A stretch of 64,000 nucleotides of DNA from Bacteroidota bacterium (GCA_023429135.1 JAEYWD010000032.1:98556-162555); one strand, 5' to 3'; numbered from the stretch's first letter, positions 26,125 through 35,747 are shown. Program-made: numbers and translations. The notes: a model not told the origin generated them from the sequence alone.

Positions 26125-27237
26125 ATGAAAACATATTTAACTCTTTTTCTCATCACCTTATCTGGTTCGCTGTGTTTTGCACAAAGTGAACAACCGGCAA
26201 TTAAAGAAGATTTTAAACCTTCCACGCTGAATCAGCCCGGGAAAGAATATCCTATGGTTAATTCGCAGGGTTATGCACGTTTTCGGGTTGAGGCGCCTCA
26301 GGCCCAGAGCGTGGTTGTGAGCCTGGGTTTGGACGGAAAAGGTGGCACCAAACTCACCAAAGGCGACGACGGTTTCTGGATGGGAACAACAGAAGGTCCT
26401 ATGGATGAAGGGTTTCATTATTACCACCTAACCATCGACGGCGGCGTGTTTAACGATCCGGGTGCCCTGAATTTTTATGGTTCTGTGCGTTGGGAAAGTG
26501 GCATCGAAATACCTGCTCACGATCAGGACTTTTATGCCTTGAAGGATGTGCCCCATGGCAATGTACAGCAGATACTCTTTCCTTCTAAAAGCACCGGCAC
26601 TTCACGTAGAGCATTTGTATACACTCCACCAAGTTATTACAAAGATCAGAAAACCAATTACCCTGTATTGTACCTGCAACATGGCTGGGGCGAAGATGAA
26701 ACTGCCTGGAGCAACCAGGGCCATGCAAACCTCATAATGGACAACCTGATTGCAGCAGGGAAAATCAAACCCTTTATCATTGTGATGACCTACGGAATGA
26801 CAAACGAAGTCAAATTCGGCAAAATCAGGGAATTCGACATTACACCGTTTCAGACAGTACTTGTGGATGAGCTGATTCCTTATGTGGATGACAATTTCCG
26901 CACCATAGCCGATCAGCCTCACCGGGCTATGGCCGGATTATCCATGGGCGGCATGGAAACCAAAATGATCACCCTGAACAAACCGGAGGTTTTCTCGCAT
27001 TATGCCCTTTTAAGCGGCGGCATCTACAATCCGGAAGACATCAAAGACAAATCGAAGGTAAAGCTTATTTTCCTGAGTTGCGGAAGCAAAGAACGTCCTG
27101 ATGGTGTTAAGAGTTCCGTGGAAGCTCTGAAAGGCGCAGGCTTTAACGCAGTATCCTATATTTCGGAAGGCACAGCCCACGAGTTTCTGACCTGGCGACG
27201 CAGTCTGTATCAGCTTGCACCGCTGTTGTTTAAGTAG
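26125..27237 (+). CDS. CE1-type esterase with N-terminal CBM48-like domain (copy 2 of 3)
   Basis: The 370-residue protein shares architecture with the genes on either side: signal peptide, E-set/CBM48-like domain (GFHYYHLTIDG), and hydrolase domain with Ser273 in GLSMGG and His352 in TAHEF. An acidic candidate occurs in CGSKERPDG. Its sequence has diverged from copies 1 and 3, especially in the N-terminal domain, so it may have a different acyl or sugar preference. Role: deacylation of xylan-type oligosaccharides (family-based inference). Confidence 0.9.
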   Translation: MKTYLTLFLITLSGSLCFAQSEQPAIKEDFKPSTLNQPGKEYPMVNSQGYARFRVEAPQAQSVVVSLGLDGKGGTKLTKGDDGFWMGTTEGPMDEGFHYYHLTIDGGVFNDPGALNFYGSVRWESGIEIPAHDQDFYALKDVPHGNVQQILFPSKSTGTSRRAFVYTPPSYYKDQKTNYPVLYLQHGWGEDETAWSNQGHANLIMDNLIAAGKIKPFIIVMTYGMTNEVKFGKIREFDITPFQTVLVDELIPYVDDNFRTIADQPHRAMAGLSMGGMETKMITLNKPEVFSHYALLSGGIYNPEDIKDKSKVKLIFLSCGSKERPDGVKSSVEALKGAGFNAVSYISEGTAHEFLTWRRSLYQLAPLLFK

Positions 27238-27319
27238 ATGGCCCCCTAAATCTCCCAATTGGGGGAATTAAAGACCGTTCTATTGAGCTGAGGTCATTAC
27301 CAAATGCGTTACTAACCTT

Positions 27320-27382
27320 TTAAATTGTACCATTTCCCTGTATTTACTCCCCTCTCCTTCAGGAGAGAGTCCGGGGGTGAGG
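27320..27382. repeat. CCTCACCC element, right half only
   Basis: CCCTGTATTTACTCCCCTCT and CCGGGGGTGAGG reproduce the right half of copy 3. The left half is replaced by a different palindrome just after the esterase stop (CCCCCTAAATCTCCC / AATTGGGGGAATT near 27241-27270). Confidence 0.65.
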
Positions 27383-27424
27383 CTCTCGAAGGTTAGCGCG
27401 TTTGTAATGCCTGCTCAAATTAGA

Positions 27425-27508
27425 CCTCTGTGCAACTCTGTGATTTCTCTGTGGTTCTCTGTGTAACTATTTATATGAACCACAGAGCAGACACGGAGAA
27501 CCACAAAG
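27425..27508. repeat. CTCTGTGGTT inverted repeat
   Basis: CTCTGTGGTTCTCTGTGTAA at about 27448 is complementary, with small mismatches, to ACACGGAGAACCACAAAG near 27491-27508, with ACCACAGAG between them. It completes the repeat-filled 365-base gap between two esterase genes. Confidence 0.6.
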
Positions 27509-27602
27509 TAAAAGACAACCTTTCCCAGGGTAATTTAAAACAATTCAAGACATAAGCTTTGTCTCTATTTTCTAATAGAAATTTTTACTAAAAATTCGTC
27601 GA

Positions 27603-28757
27603 ATGACTATCAAACACATAATTTCCATTGCAACATTACTTCTCTCCGGTCAGTTGCTTTTCGCCCAGGCTCCTGCTGTCAAGGAGGATTTTAAACCTTC
27701 GTCTGTCAACCAATCCGGGAAACAATTTCCGCAGGTTAATTCCGAAGGACGCGTGCGGACAAGCATCTCAGCTCCCCAGGCCCTGAAAGTTCAGCTTGAT
27801 ATCGGTGGCGTAAAGTACGACCTTAAAAAAGATGAAAACGGCGTATGGACAGGCGAATCAGCGCCTCAGGATATTGGGTTTCATTACTATCAGCTCAATA
27901 TCGACGGAGCTTCAGTACCCGATCCCGGAAGTCTGTACTTTTACGGTGCCGGCAGGTGGGGTAGTGGAATTGAAATACCTGCTCCTGATCAGGACTTTTA
28001 TGCTTTGAAAGATGTGCCTCATGGATTGGTTAGTCAGAATATTTACTTTTCGAAAATCACCAATGCCTGGCGCAGATGTTTCGTGTATACTCCTGCCGGA
28101 TATGAAAAAGACATAACCAAACGTTACCCGGTTCTTTATCTTCAGCATGGAAGTTTTGAAGATGAAACAGGCTGGTCGGCCCAGGGAAAAGCGGGTTTGA
28201 TTCTTGATAACCTTATTGCAGCAAAAAAAGCTGTTCCAATGATTATTGTGATGGATAACGGCTATGCGTATAAACCGCAGGATGAGAAAACTGCACGCCC
28301 TGCCATGGTATTTGAAGAAGTGATGGTCAATGAAATTATTCCTATGATCGATACCAGGTTTCGCACCATTGCCAACCGTGAAAACAGGGCAATAGCCGGT
28401 TTGTCGATGGGAGCCAACCAAACCATGCGGATCATGATGAATCACCTTGATAAATTCAGTTATTACGCCGGATTTAGCGGTACCTCGAATTATCCGAGCT
28501 CCGCTGAAATCGATCCGGCTACCTTTCTCGACGGAAAATTTAAGGATGGTGCATCCATAAATAAACAGATCAAACTCTTGTGGCTGGGACTGGGAACCAA
28601 AGAACCCGATCCTTTCCCCGGTTCTGTCGGCGCTTTTCGTGCCATGCTCGACAAACAAGGCATTAAATACACCTGGTACGAATCGGCAGGTACTGCTCAC
28701 GAATGGCTAACCTGGAGGAGGTCTTTGAATCAGTTTGCAGGTTTAATTTTTAAATAA
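27603..28757 (+). CDS. CE1-type esterase with N-terminal CBM48-like domain (copy 3 of 3)
   Basis: A 384-residue protein with signal peptide, E-set/CBM48-like domain (GFHYYQLNIDG) and hydrolase domain. Ser268 sits in GLSMGA, where the last Gly of the usual GLSMGG elbow is Ala. His366 is in TAHEW. The first ~150 residues are very close to those of the 24727 gene, while the hydrolase domain differs more, with an extra FLDGKFKDG loop. This points to duplication with uneven divergence. Likely acts on acylated xylan fragments. Confidence 0.9.
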   Translation: MTIKHIISIATLLLSGQLLFAQAPAVKEDFKPSSVNQSGKQFPQVNSEGRVRTSISAPQALKVQLDIGGVKYDLKKDENGVWTGESAPQDIGFHYYQLNIDGASVPDPGSLYFYGAGRWGSGIEIPAPDQDFYALKDVPHGLVSQNIYFSKITNAWRRCFVYTPAGYEKDITKRYPVLYLQHGSFEDETGWSAQGKAGLILDNLIAAKKAVPMIIVMDNGYAYKPQDEKTARPAMVFEEVMVNEIIPMIDTRFRTIANRENRAIAGLSMGANQTMRIMMNHLDKFSYYAGFSGTSNYPSSAEIDPATFLDGKFKDGASINKQIKLLWLGLGTKEPDPFPGSVGAFRAMLDKQGIKYTWYESAGTAHEWLTWRRSLNQFAGLIFK

Positions 28758-28771
28758 GTTGGCCCCCTGAA

Positions 28772-28892
28772 GAGGATGTGTGAAAAGGTCCGAAAGACTT
28801 CGACTACGCTCAGTCTTACTACTGATAATCAGTTATTTGTCATATTGAGCGGAGTCGAAATATGACTGGTAATTGACTTTTCACACAGCCTC
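28772..28892. repeat. GAGGxTGTGTGAAAAG inverted-repeat element, copy 1
   Basis: The left end GAGGATGTGTGAAAAG (28772-28787) and the right end CTTTTCACACAGCCTC (28877-28892) are complementary at 15 of 16 positions. Inside is a second repeat with ACTTCGACTACGCTCAGTCT and TGAGCGGAGTCGAAATATGA. Related elements occur near 36699 and 60052. Confidence 0.75.
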
Positions 28893-29003
28893 CTTGGACG
28901 CTTCGTTCTTGATTATCGCAAAAATCAATTGAAATACGAGAATCTCAGAACGAGTGTAATATCAGCGGTTTCTATTCATTACATTATTAAATAACTTTCA
29001 CGA

Positions 29004-31481
29004 ATGTATATATCCCGGTTTTTCTCAGTATTGTTTGTCTTATGCTTCTTTCAGATGTTGCATCGGGCAAATGCCCAGCAGAGCGGAAAAATGGTTATGT
29101 GGTACAACAAACCAGCCAGTCAGTGGGTGGAAGCTTTACCCGTAGGCAATGGTCGTCTGGGGGCTATGGTATTTGGCGACCCGATGAATGAAATCATTCA
29201 GCTTAACGAAAATACAGTATGGGCTGGTTCTCCTAACCGGAACGATAATCCGGGTGCGAAGGATGCATTACCGGAAGTGAGGAGATTAATTTTCGAAGGT
29301 AAATACAACGAAGCCCAGGATGTTGTAAATAAGAACTTTATAAGCAAAACATCCCATGGCATGCCTTATCAGACAGTGGGTAACCTCAGGCTTTCCTTCC
29401 CTGGGCACAATGGTTATTCGAACTACTACCGGGAGCTGGATCTGGAAAAAGCGGTTGTGTCCAGCCGATACAACCTGAATGGGGTTAATTTTTCCACCAG
29501 TGTGTTTTCGTCGTTACCCGACCAGGTAATCATCGTCAGGATTTCGGCAGATAAGGCCGGAGCCATAAACTTTACGGCATCCATGGACAGGCCTGTTGAT
29601 CGGCATAAAACCTGCAAGGTGAGTTCCGGTGAAAATAATGAATTAAGCCTGGCAGGCACAACCAGCGATCATGAATCGGTAAAAGGAGAAGTGAATTTCG
29701 AAGCAAAGGTCAGAATTGTCGCACAGGGAGGAACAGTAACGGCAACTGATTCATCATTGAACGTAGCCGGTGCCAATGTTGCCACTATTTACATCTCCAT
29801 GGCCACCAACTTCAATAGCTATAAAGATATAAGCGGTAATGCCAGTGAAAGGGTAAACAGCTATCTTCAAAAAGCATTGAAAAAGAATTACGACCAGACT
29901 TTAAAAGACCATATTGCCGATTACCAAAACTATTTTAACAGGGTGGGTCTCGACCTTGGAGTTACCGAAGCGGTTAACAATCCGGCGGATGTTCGTCTGA
30001 CGGAATTTGCCAAAGGTAACGATCCGCACCTGGTGGCCTTGTATTTTCAGTTTGGGCGCTATCTGCTCATTTCATCATCCCGGCCGGGCGGTCAGCCTGC
30101 CAATCTCCAGGGGATCTGGACCGATCAGCTTATGCCTGCCTGGGACAGTAAGTATACAGTGAACATTAACACAGAAATGAATTACTGGCCGTCGGAAATC
30201 ACCAACCTTACTGAAATGAATGAACCATTGATTCGGATGGTTTGTGAACTCTCCGAAACCGGGAAACAGACAGCAAAAGACATGTATGGGGCCAATGGGT
30301 GGGTTTTGCATCACAACACCGATATCTGGCGAATAAATGGCCCTGTGGACGGTGCTTTCTGGGGACAGTGGCCAATGGGTGGAGCATGGCTTTCGCAGCA
30401 TCTTTTCAACAAATATGAATATAATGGAGATATCAGTTACCTGAAATCGGTTTATCCTATATTAAAGGACGCTTCGTTGTTTTACCTCGATTTCCTTGTG
30501 GAGGAGCCTCAAAATAAATGGATGGTGGCTTCACCTTCTGTTTCACCCGAAAATGCCCCATCCATTCATCCCCAGGCTTCAGTTGCCGCAGGAACCACCA
30601 TGGATAATCAGTTGGTGTTCGACCTGTTCAATATTACCGCAAGAACCGCCGAAATTCTAAAAACAGATAAGGAATTGGTGGCAAAAATTAAAGAAACGGT
30701 AAAACGATTGCCACCCATGCAGATTGGACAATGGGGGCAATTGCAGGAATGGATGCACGACTGGGATAATCCCGCCGACAATCACCGCCATGTGTCCCAT
30801 CTGTACGGACTTTTCCCTTCGAACCAGATTTCTCCTTACCGCACTCCCGAATTATTCCAGGCGGCAAAAACTTCTCTGGTTGCACGTGGTGACGAATCCA
30901 CCGGTTGGTCAATGGGTTGGAAGGTAAATCTGTGGGCACGTCTGCTGGATGGAGATCATGCATGGAAATTGATTACCGATCAGCTTACCCCTTCCATTCA
31001 GCCCAACGGAAGACAAAGAGGCGGTACCTATCCTAATCTTTTCGATGCCCATCCGCCATTTCAGATCGACGGCAACTTCGGTTGTACCTCCGGTATTGGT
31101 GAAATGTTGCTGCAAAGTCACGATGGTGCTGTTCACCTGCTGCCTGCTTTACCCTCTTTCCTAAAATCGGGAAAAGTGAGTGGTTTAAAGGCCCGGGGTG
31201 GTTTTGAAACAGATATTCAATGGGAAAACGGAGAATTACAAAAAGCGGTGATAAAATCAGCACATGGAGGAAACTGCCGCATACGGTCGTACGTTCCGCT
31301 TAAAGGAGAAGGTTTAAAGGAAGCTAAAGGCATAAATCCCAATCCTTTCTATACCGTGGAAACAACTCCGGCTCCTTTGAACCATTCGGCAAAACCTTTG
31401 CCTCCCCTGAATTTAAAGAAGGTGTTCGAATACGATGTGGTTTCTACAAAAGGGCAGACAATAATTGTAACCAGAAAATAA
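29004..31481 (+). CDS. GH95 alpha-L-fucosidase / alpha-L-galactosidase
   Basis: This 825-residue secreted enzyme has the full GH95 layout: N-terminal beta-sandwich beginning with MVMWYNKPASQWVEALPVGN, LNENTVWAGSP near residue 70, and an (alpha/alpha)6 barrel with NTEMNYWPSE, HHNTDIWR and GGAWLSQHL. A later segment has NFGCTSGIGEML. GH95 enzymes cleave terminal alpha-1,2-L-fucose by inversion, but a member in a Bacteroides complex-xylan locus acts on L-galactose. Given the surrounding xylan-type enzymes, alpha-L-galactosidase activity is a reasonable inference. It is followed after 39 bases by the GH3 gene. Confidence 0.9.
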   Translation: MYISRFFSVLFVLCFFQMLHRANAQQSGKMVMWYNKPASQWVEALPVGNGRLGAMVFGDPMNEIIQLNENTVWAGSPNRNDNPGAKDALPEVRRLIFEGKYNEAQDVVNKNFISKTSHGMPYQTVGNLRLSFPGHNGYSNYYRELDLEKAVVSSRYNLNGVNFSTSVFSSLPDQVIIVRISADKAGAINFTASMDRPVDRHKTCKVSSGENNELSLAGTTSDHESVKGEVNFEAKVRIVAQGGTVTATDSSLNVAGANVATIYISMATNFNSYKDISGNASERVNSYLQKALKKNYDQTLKDHIADYQNYFNRVGLDLGVTEAVNNPADVRLTEFAKGNDPHLVALYFQFGRYLLISSSRPGGQPANLQGIWTDQLMPAWDSKYTVNINTEMNYWPSEITNLTEMNEPLIRMVCELSETGKQTAKDMYGANGWVLHHNTDIWRINGPVDGAFWGQWPMGGAWLSQHLFNKYEYNGDISYLKSVYPILKDASLFYLDFLVEEPQNKWMVASPSVSPENAPSIHPQASVAAGTTMDNQLVFDLFNITARTAEILKTDKELVAKIKETVKRLPPMQIGQWGQLQEWMHDWDNPADNHRHVSHLYGLFPSNQISPYRTPELFQAAKTSLVARGDESTGWSMGWKVNLWARLLDGDHAWKLITDQLTPSIQPNGRQRGGTYPNLFDAHPPFQIDGNFGCTSGIGEMLLQSHDGAVHLLPALPSFLKSGKVSGLKARGGFETDIQWENGELQKAVIKSAHGGNCRIRSYVPLKGEGLKEAKGINPNPFYTVETTPAPLNHSAKPLPPLNLKKVFEYDVVSTKGQTIIVTRK

Positions 31482-31520
31482 TTTACAGAGATTTCCGGAC
31501 CATCAACTAATACTTATAGA

Positions 31521-34115
31521 ATGAATTTGAAGACCATATTTACAGGAGCCGTTGCTTTACTCACAACCATAGGATCTTTTGGGCAGTTGCCCTATCAAAA
31601 TCCCGCACTGAGTTCAGAAGAACGTGCCAAAGACCTGATTTCAAGGCTTACCCTTGAAGAAAAAGCAACCCTCATGTGCGACCAGTCCGACCCGATACCC
31701 CGTTTGGGCATCAAGCGTTTTAACTGGTGGAGTGAGGCCTTGCACGGACTTGCCAATAACAGCAATGTTACTGTTTTTCCCGAGCCTGTTGGGATGGCAG
31801 CATCATTTAACGATACACTTGTTTACAGAATATTCAATGCCGTTTCAGACGAAACTCGCGCCAAATATAACGAGGCCTGCCAAAGAGGGCAAGAAAACCG
31901 GCGATTCCTGAGTCTTTCAGTATGGACCCCCAATGTGAATATCTTCAGAGATCCGCGCTGGGGACGAGGCCAGGAAACCTATGGGGAAGATCCGTACCTT
32001 ACATCGCGTATGGGTGTGATGGTGGTTAAAGGCTTGCAAGGCCCTGAAGATGCTAAATACCGGAAACTTCTTGCTTGTGCCAAGCATTATGCGGTACATT
32101 CAGGCCCTGAATGGAGTCGTCATGAATTGAATCTCAATAACATCGATCCGCGCGACCTATACGAAACCTATCTTCCTGCTTTTAAGTCCCTCGTACAGCA
32201 GGCCGATGTGCGCCAGGTGATGTGCGCCTACCAGCGCCTCGACGATGAACCTTGTTGCGGTAACTCCAGGTTATTACAACGGATTCTGCGCGACGATTGG
32301 GGATTCAAATACCTGGTGGTTTCCGATTGCGGTGCAGTAACCGATTTCTTTACCAGTCATAAAGTATCGTCCGATGCTGTTCATGCTGCTCCTAAAGCGG
32401 TATTGGCAGGCACCGACGTAGAATGTGTGTGGCAGAACTATCCCTTTAAAACCTTGCCCGAGTCTGTAACAAGAGGACTTATCCGAGAAGAGGATATTAA
32501 CAAGAGCCTGATGCGGGTACTTATTGGCAGGTTCGACCTTGGGGAAATGGATGACGATGCGGTTGTTCCCTGGACAAAGATTCCTGTCTCCATAGTAAAC
32601 AACGATGAACACAGGAAACTGGCTCTGGATATGGCACATCAGTCGATGACACTCCTTCAGAATAAAAATAACATTCTTCCCCTGGACAAATCCCGTAAAA
32701 TTGCGGTAATAGGCCCAAATGCAAACGACGAACCTATGTTATGGGGCAATTATAACGGTACTCCGGTAAGAACCATCACCATTCTGGACGGTATTGAATC
32801 AAAACTTCCAAAAGGGAAAATACTTTACGATAAAGGATGTGATTTGGTAGAAGATAAGGTAACCCAAAGTTATTTTCCCAATTGTACTTTTGAAGGTAAA
32901 CCCGGCTTTAAAGCTACTTACTGGAACAACCGGGAGCGCAAAGGAGAGGTGGTTGCCACGCAACAAATTGTCAATCCTATTAAATTAACAGCAGCCGGTC
33001 AGCACGAATTTGCGCCCGGAGTAAAGCTGGAAGGATTTTCGGCCATTTATCAGACAGAATTTGTGGTCCCCACAACCGAAGAAATTGTTTTCAAAGGCGG
33101 AGCAACAGGCTACTTTGAGCTATTTGTCGATAATAAATCGGTGGTGAGGTATGACAATTGGCGGACACTTCCTTCCAGAACTGCTTTTCAGGTTGAGAAA
33201 GGTAAGACCTACAAAATAGAAATACGCTATGCCCAGCTCAACAACTGGGAAGCTAACATTGAGTTTAATTTGGGCAAGGAAGTAGATGTTGATTATACCG
33301 GCCTTATAAACAAGTTAAAAGGAATTGACGAAGTAATTTTTGTTGGCGGACTTTCCACGCTGCTCGAAGGCGAGGAAATGCCTGTATCGTATCCCGGGTT
33401 TAAAGGCGGCGACCGCACCAACATTGAGTTGCCCGATGTGCAGCGCAATTGCCTCAAGGCGCTCAAAAAAGCCGGGAAAAAGGTAATATTTGTAAACTGT
33501 TCCGGTTCGGCCATTGCATTAACTCCCGAAACTGAAAGTTGCGATGCTATCCTTCAGGCCTGGTATGCTGGTGAATCAGGTGGGCAGGCAGTTGCCGATG
33601 TGCTTTTTGGCGACTACAACCCTTCCGGAAAATTACCTATCACTTTCTATAAAAATTCGCAACAACTACCCGATTTCGAGGATTATTCCATGAAAGGCCG
33701 CACTTACAGGTTTATGAACGATGCGCTTTTCCCCTTTGGCTTGGGACTGAGCTATACTACATTTTCGGTGGGAAATGCGAAATTCAGCAAAACATCTCTC
33801 GGTGCAGACCAATCGCTTGATCTTGAAGTGCCGGTTACCAATAAGGGCAAACGCAATGGAACTGAAATAGTGCAGATTTACATAAAACAAGCGGGAGAAA
33901 GCGATGGCCCTCTGAAAACCCTGAAAGCCTTTAAAAGGGTTGAGGTAGCTGCAGGGAAAATGGTACAAACTTTTATAAGTTTACCTTATTCATCGTTTGA
34001 GTTTTACGACCGGTCAACCTGCAAAATGATGGTAAAACCGGGAGAGTACGAGATTCATTATGGAACCAGCTCTGATGCCAGAGATCTGAAAGTTGCAAGA
34101 ATAAATATTCAATAA
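31521..34115 (+). CDS. GH3 beta-xylosidase/beta-glucosidase with PA14 insert
   Basis: The 864-residue protein has a signal peptide, a GH3 N-terminal barrel with nucleophile Asp269 in VVSDCGAV, KHYAVHSG with the conserved Lys-His near 188, and NIFRDPRWGRGQETYGEDP near 140. A GH3 C-terminal domain is interrupted by a PA14 module (about 455-590; KATYWNN at its start). A fibronectin-III-like end with VTNKGKRNGTEIVQIY follows. The EALHG motif and overall pattern are those of GH3 xylan 1,4-beta-xylosidases, so release of xylose from xylo-oligosaccharides is most likely; beta-glucosidase is the alternative. It lies 7 bases before the carboxylesterase gene. Confidence 0.9.
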   Translation: MNLKTIFTGAVALLTTIGSFGQLPYQNPALSSEERAKDLISRLTLEEKATLMCDQSDPIPRLGIKRFNWWSEALHGLANNSNVTVFPEPVGMAASFNDTLVYRIFNAVSDETRAKYNEACQRGQENRRFLSLSVWTPNVNIFRDPRWGRGQETYGEDPYLTSRMGVMVVKGLQGPEDAKYRKLLACAKHYAVHSGPEWSRHELNLNNIDPRDLYETYLPAFKSLVQQADVRQVMCAYQRLDDEPCCGNSRLLQRILRDDWGFKYLVVSDCGAVTDFFTSHKVSSDAVHAAPKAVLAGTDVECVWQNYPFKTLPESVTRGLIREEDINKSLMRVLIGRFDLGEMDDDAVVPWTKIPVSIVNNDEHRKLALDMAHQSMTLLQNKNNILPLDKSRKIAVIGPNANDEPMLWGNYNGTPVRTITILDGIESKLPKGKILYDKGCDLVEDKVTQSYFPNCTFEGKPGFKATYWNNRERKGEVVATQQIVNPIKLTAAGQHEFAPGVKLEGFSAIYQTEFVVPTTEEIVFKGGATGYFELFVDNKSVVRYDNWRTLPSRTAFQVEKGKTYKIEIRYAQLNNWEANIEFNLGKEVDVDYTGLINKLKGIDEVIFVGGLSTLLEGEEMPVSYPGFKGGDRTNIELPDVQRNCLKALKKAGKKVIFVNCSGSAIALTPETESCDAILQAWYAGESGGQAVADVLFGDYNPSGKLPITFYKNSQQLPDFEDYSMKGRTYRFMNDALFPFGLGLSYTTFSVGNAKFSKTSLGADQSLDLEVPVTNKGKRNGTEIVQIYIKQAGESDGPLKTLKAFKRVEVAAGKMVQTFISLPYSSFEFYDRSTCKMMVKPGEYEIHYGTSSDARDLKVARINIQ

Positions 34116-34122
34116 AAATAAT

Positions 34123-35706
34123 ATGAGAACAAAATTTCTATCATTCACAGGTTTCTTAATTATGGCTGTTGGCATTGCCAATTCCCAGCAACCCTCGCCC
34201 ATAAAAGTTGAGCAGGGAATGATACAGGGCACAATTGAGGATGGGCTTACCGTTTACAGAGGAATACCATTTGCGGCTCCTCCGGTCGGAGATTTACGCT
34301 GGAAAGCCCCTCAGCCGCCTGCAAAGTGGACTGGCGTAAAGCAAACCACCAAGTTTGCCCCGGCGCCTTTTCAGGGAGGAAATACCCCTTCCGGGAAGAG
34401 CGAAGACTGCTTGTATCTGAACGTTTGGACACCGGCGAAATCGGCCAGCGAGAAAATTCCGGTGATGGTTTATATTTACGGAGGAGGTTTTAGTGGCGGG
34501 AATACTTCCGATCCCTGGGTTAGTGGCGAAAAACTTGCTAAAAAAGGAGTGGTCTTGGTAAATATCGCCTACAGGGTTAATCAGATTGGTTTTCTGGCAC
34601 TTCCGGAATTAAGCGCTGAAACGTCCAACAAGGTTTCGGGTAATTACGGGTTGCTCGACCAGATTGCAGCCCTGCAATGGATTAAAAAAAATATAGCCGC
34701 ATTTGGAGGCGATCCGGATAAAATAACCATTTTCGGAGAATCGGCAGGCGCAATCTCGGTTAGCATGCTGTGTGCTTCGCCTTTAGCCAAAGGGTTATTT
34801 CAGGCGGCTATTTCGCAAAGTGGTGGTTCATTTGGTCCAACCCGTCCTGTAACTTATCCAGGCGAAAATATGAAAACGCTTAAGCAGGCAGAAAATGACG
34901 GAACCGCATTTCTTCAGAAAGCGGGCGTTAAAACGCTTGCCGAGCTGCGAAAGAAAGAACCTGAAAAACTTCCTACCGGCTTTGGACTGCCAGGTGGCTG
35001 GCCTATTGTAGATGGTTACGTGATACCCGACGACCAGTATAAACTTTATGAAGCTGGTAAATATAACGATATCCCGGTTCTTATTGGTTATAACTCCGAT
35101 GAAGGGGCTAGTTTTACCTGGGTAAAGAACCCTGGTGATTTCGTTTCCGGTGTTCAGGCTCGTTACGGCAAGTTTGCTGATCCTCTGCTCAAGGCGTATC
35201 CACTCGATTCAGGCAAAATAGGCAGAACAGCCCGTGATTTATCCCGCGATGCTGCTTTTGGCTGGCAAACCTGGAGCTGGGCAAGGTTACAATCCAAAAC
35301 GGGGAAATCAAAGGTGTATTTCTATTACTTCGATCAGCACCCGGATTATCCCGTTGGTTCTCCTCGTTATGGCTATGGTTCACCGCATGCCCAGGATGTT
35401 GCCTATGTATTTCAGCACCTGGATGCCAACAATCCCGAGATAGCCAAATCCGACTACGAAATTTCGAATGCCATGGCAACCTACTGGACTAATTTTGCCA
35501 AATATGGCGATCCTAACGGCAAGGGACTTCCCCAATGGCCTGCCTTTAGCGAAAGCAAGCCAGTGCTGATGCATTTTAACCAAATGCCGCATATAGGTCC
35601 TGTGCCCAGCGCCGAATCATTGATTGTTCTGGATAACTATTTTAAATGGAGGAGGTCGCCCGAGGGCGAAGCCTGGGCGAAAAGCGTTGCTGAAAGTGCT
35701 AAGTAA
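34123..35706 (+). CDS. Type-B carboxylesterase (CE10-like), secreted
   Basis: This 527-residue alpha/beta hydrolase has a signal peptide, the N-terminal YRGIPFAAPPVGDLRW motif, EDCLYLNVW, an oxyanion GGGFSGG loop, and the nucleophile elbow FGESAGA with Ser207. A Glu in NSDEGASF and a His in GSPHAQD complete the expected triad. The family covers carboxylesterases of broad substrate range, formerly CE10. In this cluster a role in removing acyl groups from hemicellulose is possible but unproven. The 7-base spacing from GH3 shows co-transcription. Confidence 0.88.
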   Translation: MRTKFLSFTGFLIMAVGIANSQQPSPIKVEQGMIQGTIEDGLTVYRGIPFAAPPVGDLRWKAPQPPAKWTGVKQTTKFAPAPFQGGNTPSGKSEDCLYLNVWTPAKSASEKIPVMVYIYGGGFSGGNTSDPWVSGEKLAKKGVVLVNIAYRVNQIGFLALPELSAETSNKVSGNYGLLDQIAALQWIKKNIAAFGGDPDKITIFGESAGAISVSMLCASPLAKGLFQAAISQSGGSFGPTRPVTYPGENMKTLKQAENDGTAFLQKAGVKTLAELRKKEPEKLPTGFGLPGGWPIVDGYVIPDDQYKLYEAGKYNDIPVLIGYNSDEGASFTWVKNPGDFVSGVQARYGKFADPLLKAYPLDSGKIGRTARDLSRDAAFGWQTWSWARLQSKTGKSKVYFYYFDQHPDYPVGSPRYGYGSPHAQDVAYVFQHLDANNPEIAKSDYEISNAMATYWTNFAKYGDPNGKGLPQWPAFSESKPVLMHFNQMPHIGPVPSAESLIVLDNYFKWRRSPEGEAWAKSVAESAK

Positions 35707-35732
35707 TGTCGAAAAACAACCGGCAGCTAAGC

Positions 35733-35747
35733 GTAGCGTCTCGCTAC
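35733..35747. repeat. GTAGCGTCTCGCTAC palindrome
   Basis: A short perfect palindrome with a TCT loop lies between the carboxylesterase and SGNH esterase genes. A related form, CTTAGCGTCTCGCTAAG, is at 63595-63611; both are near an AACCGGC sequence. Confidence 0.55.
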
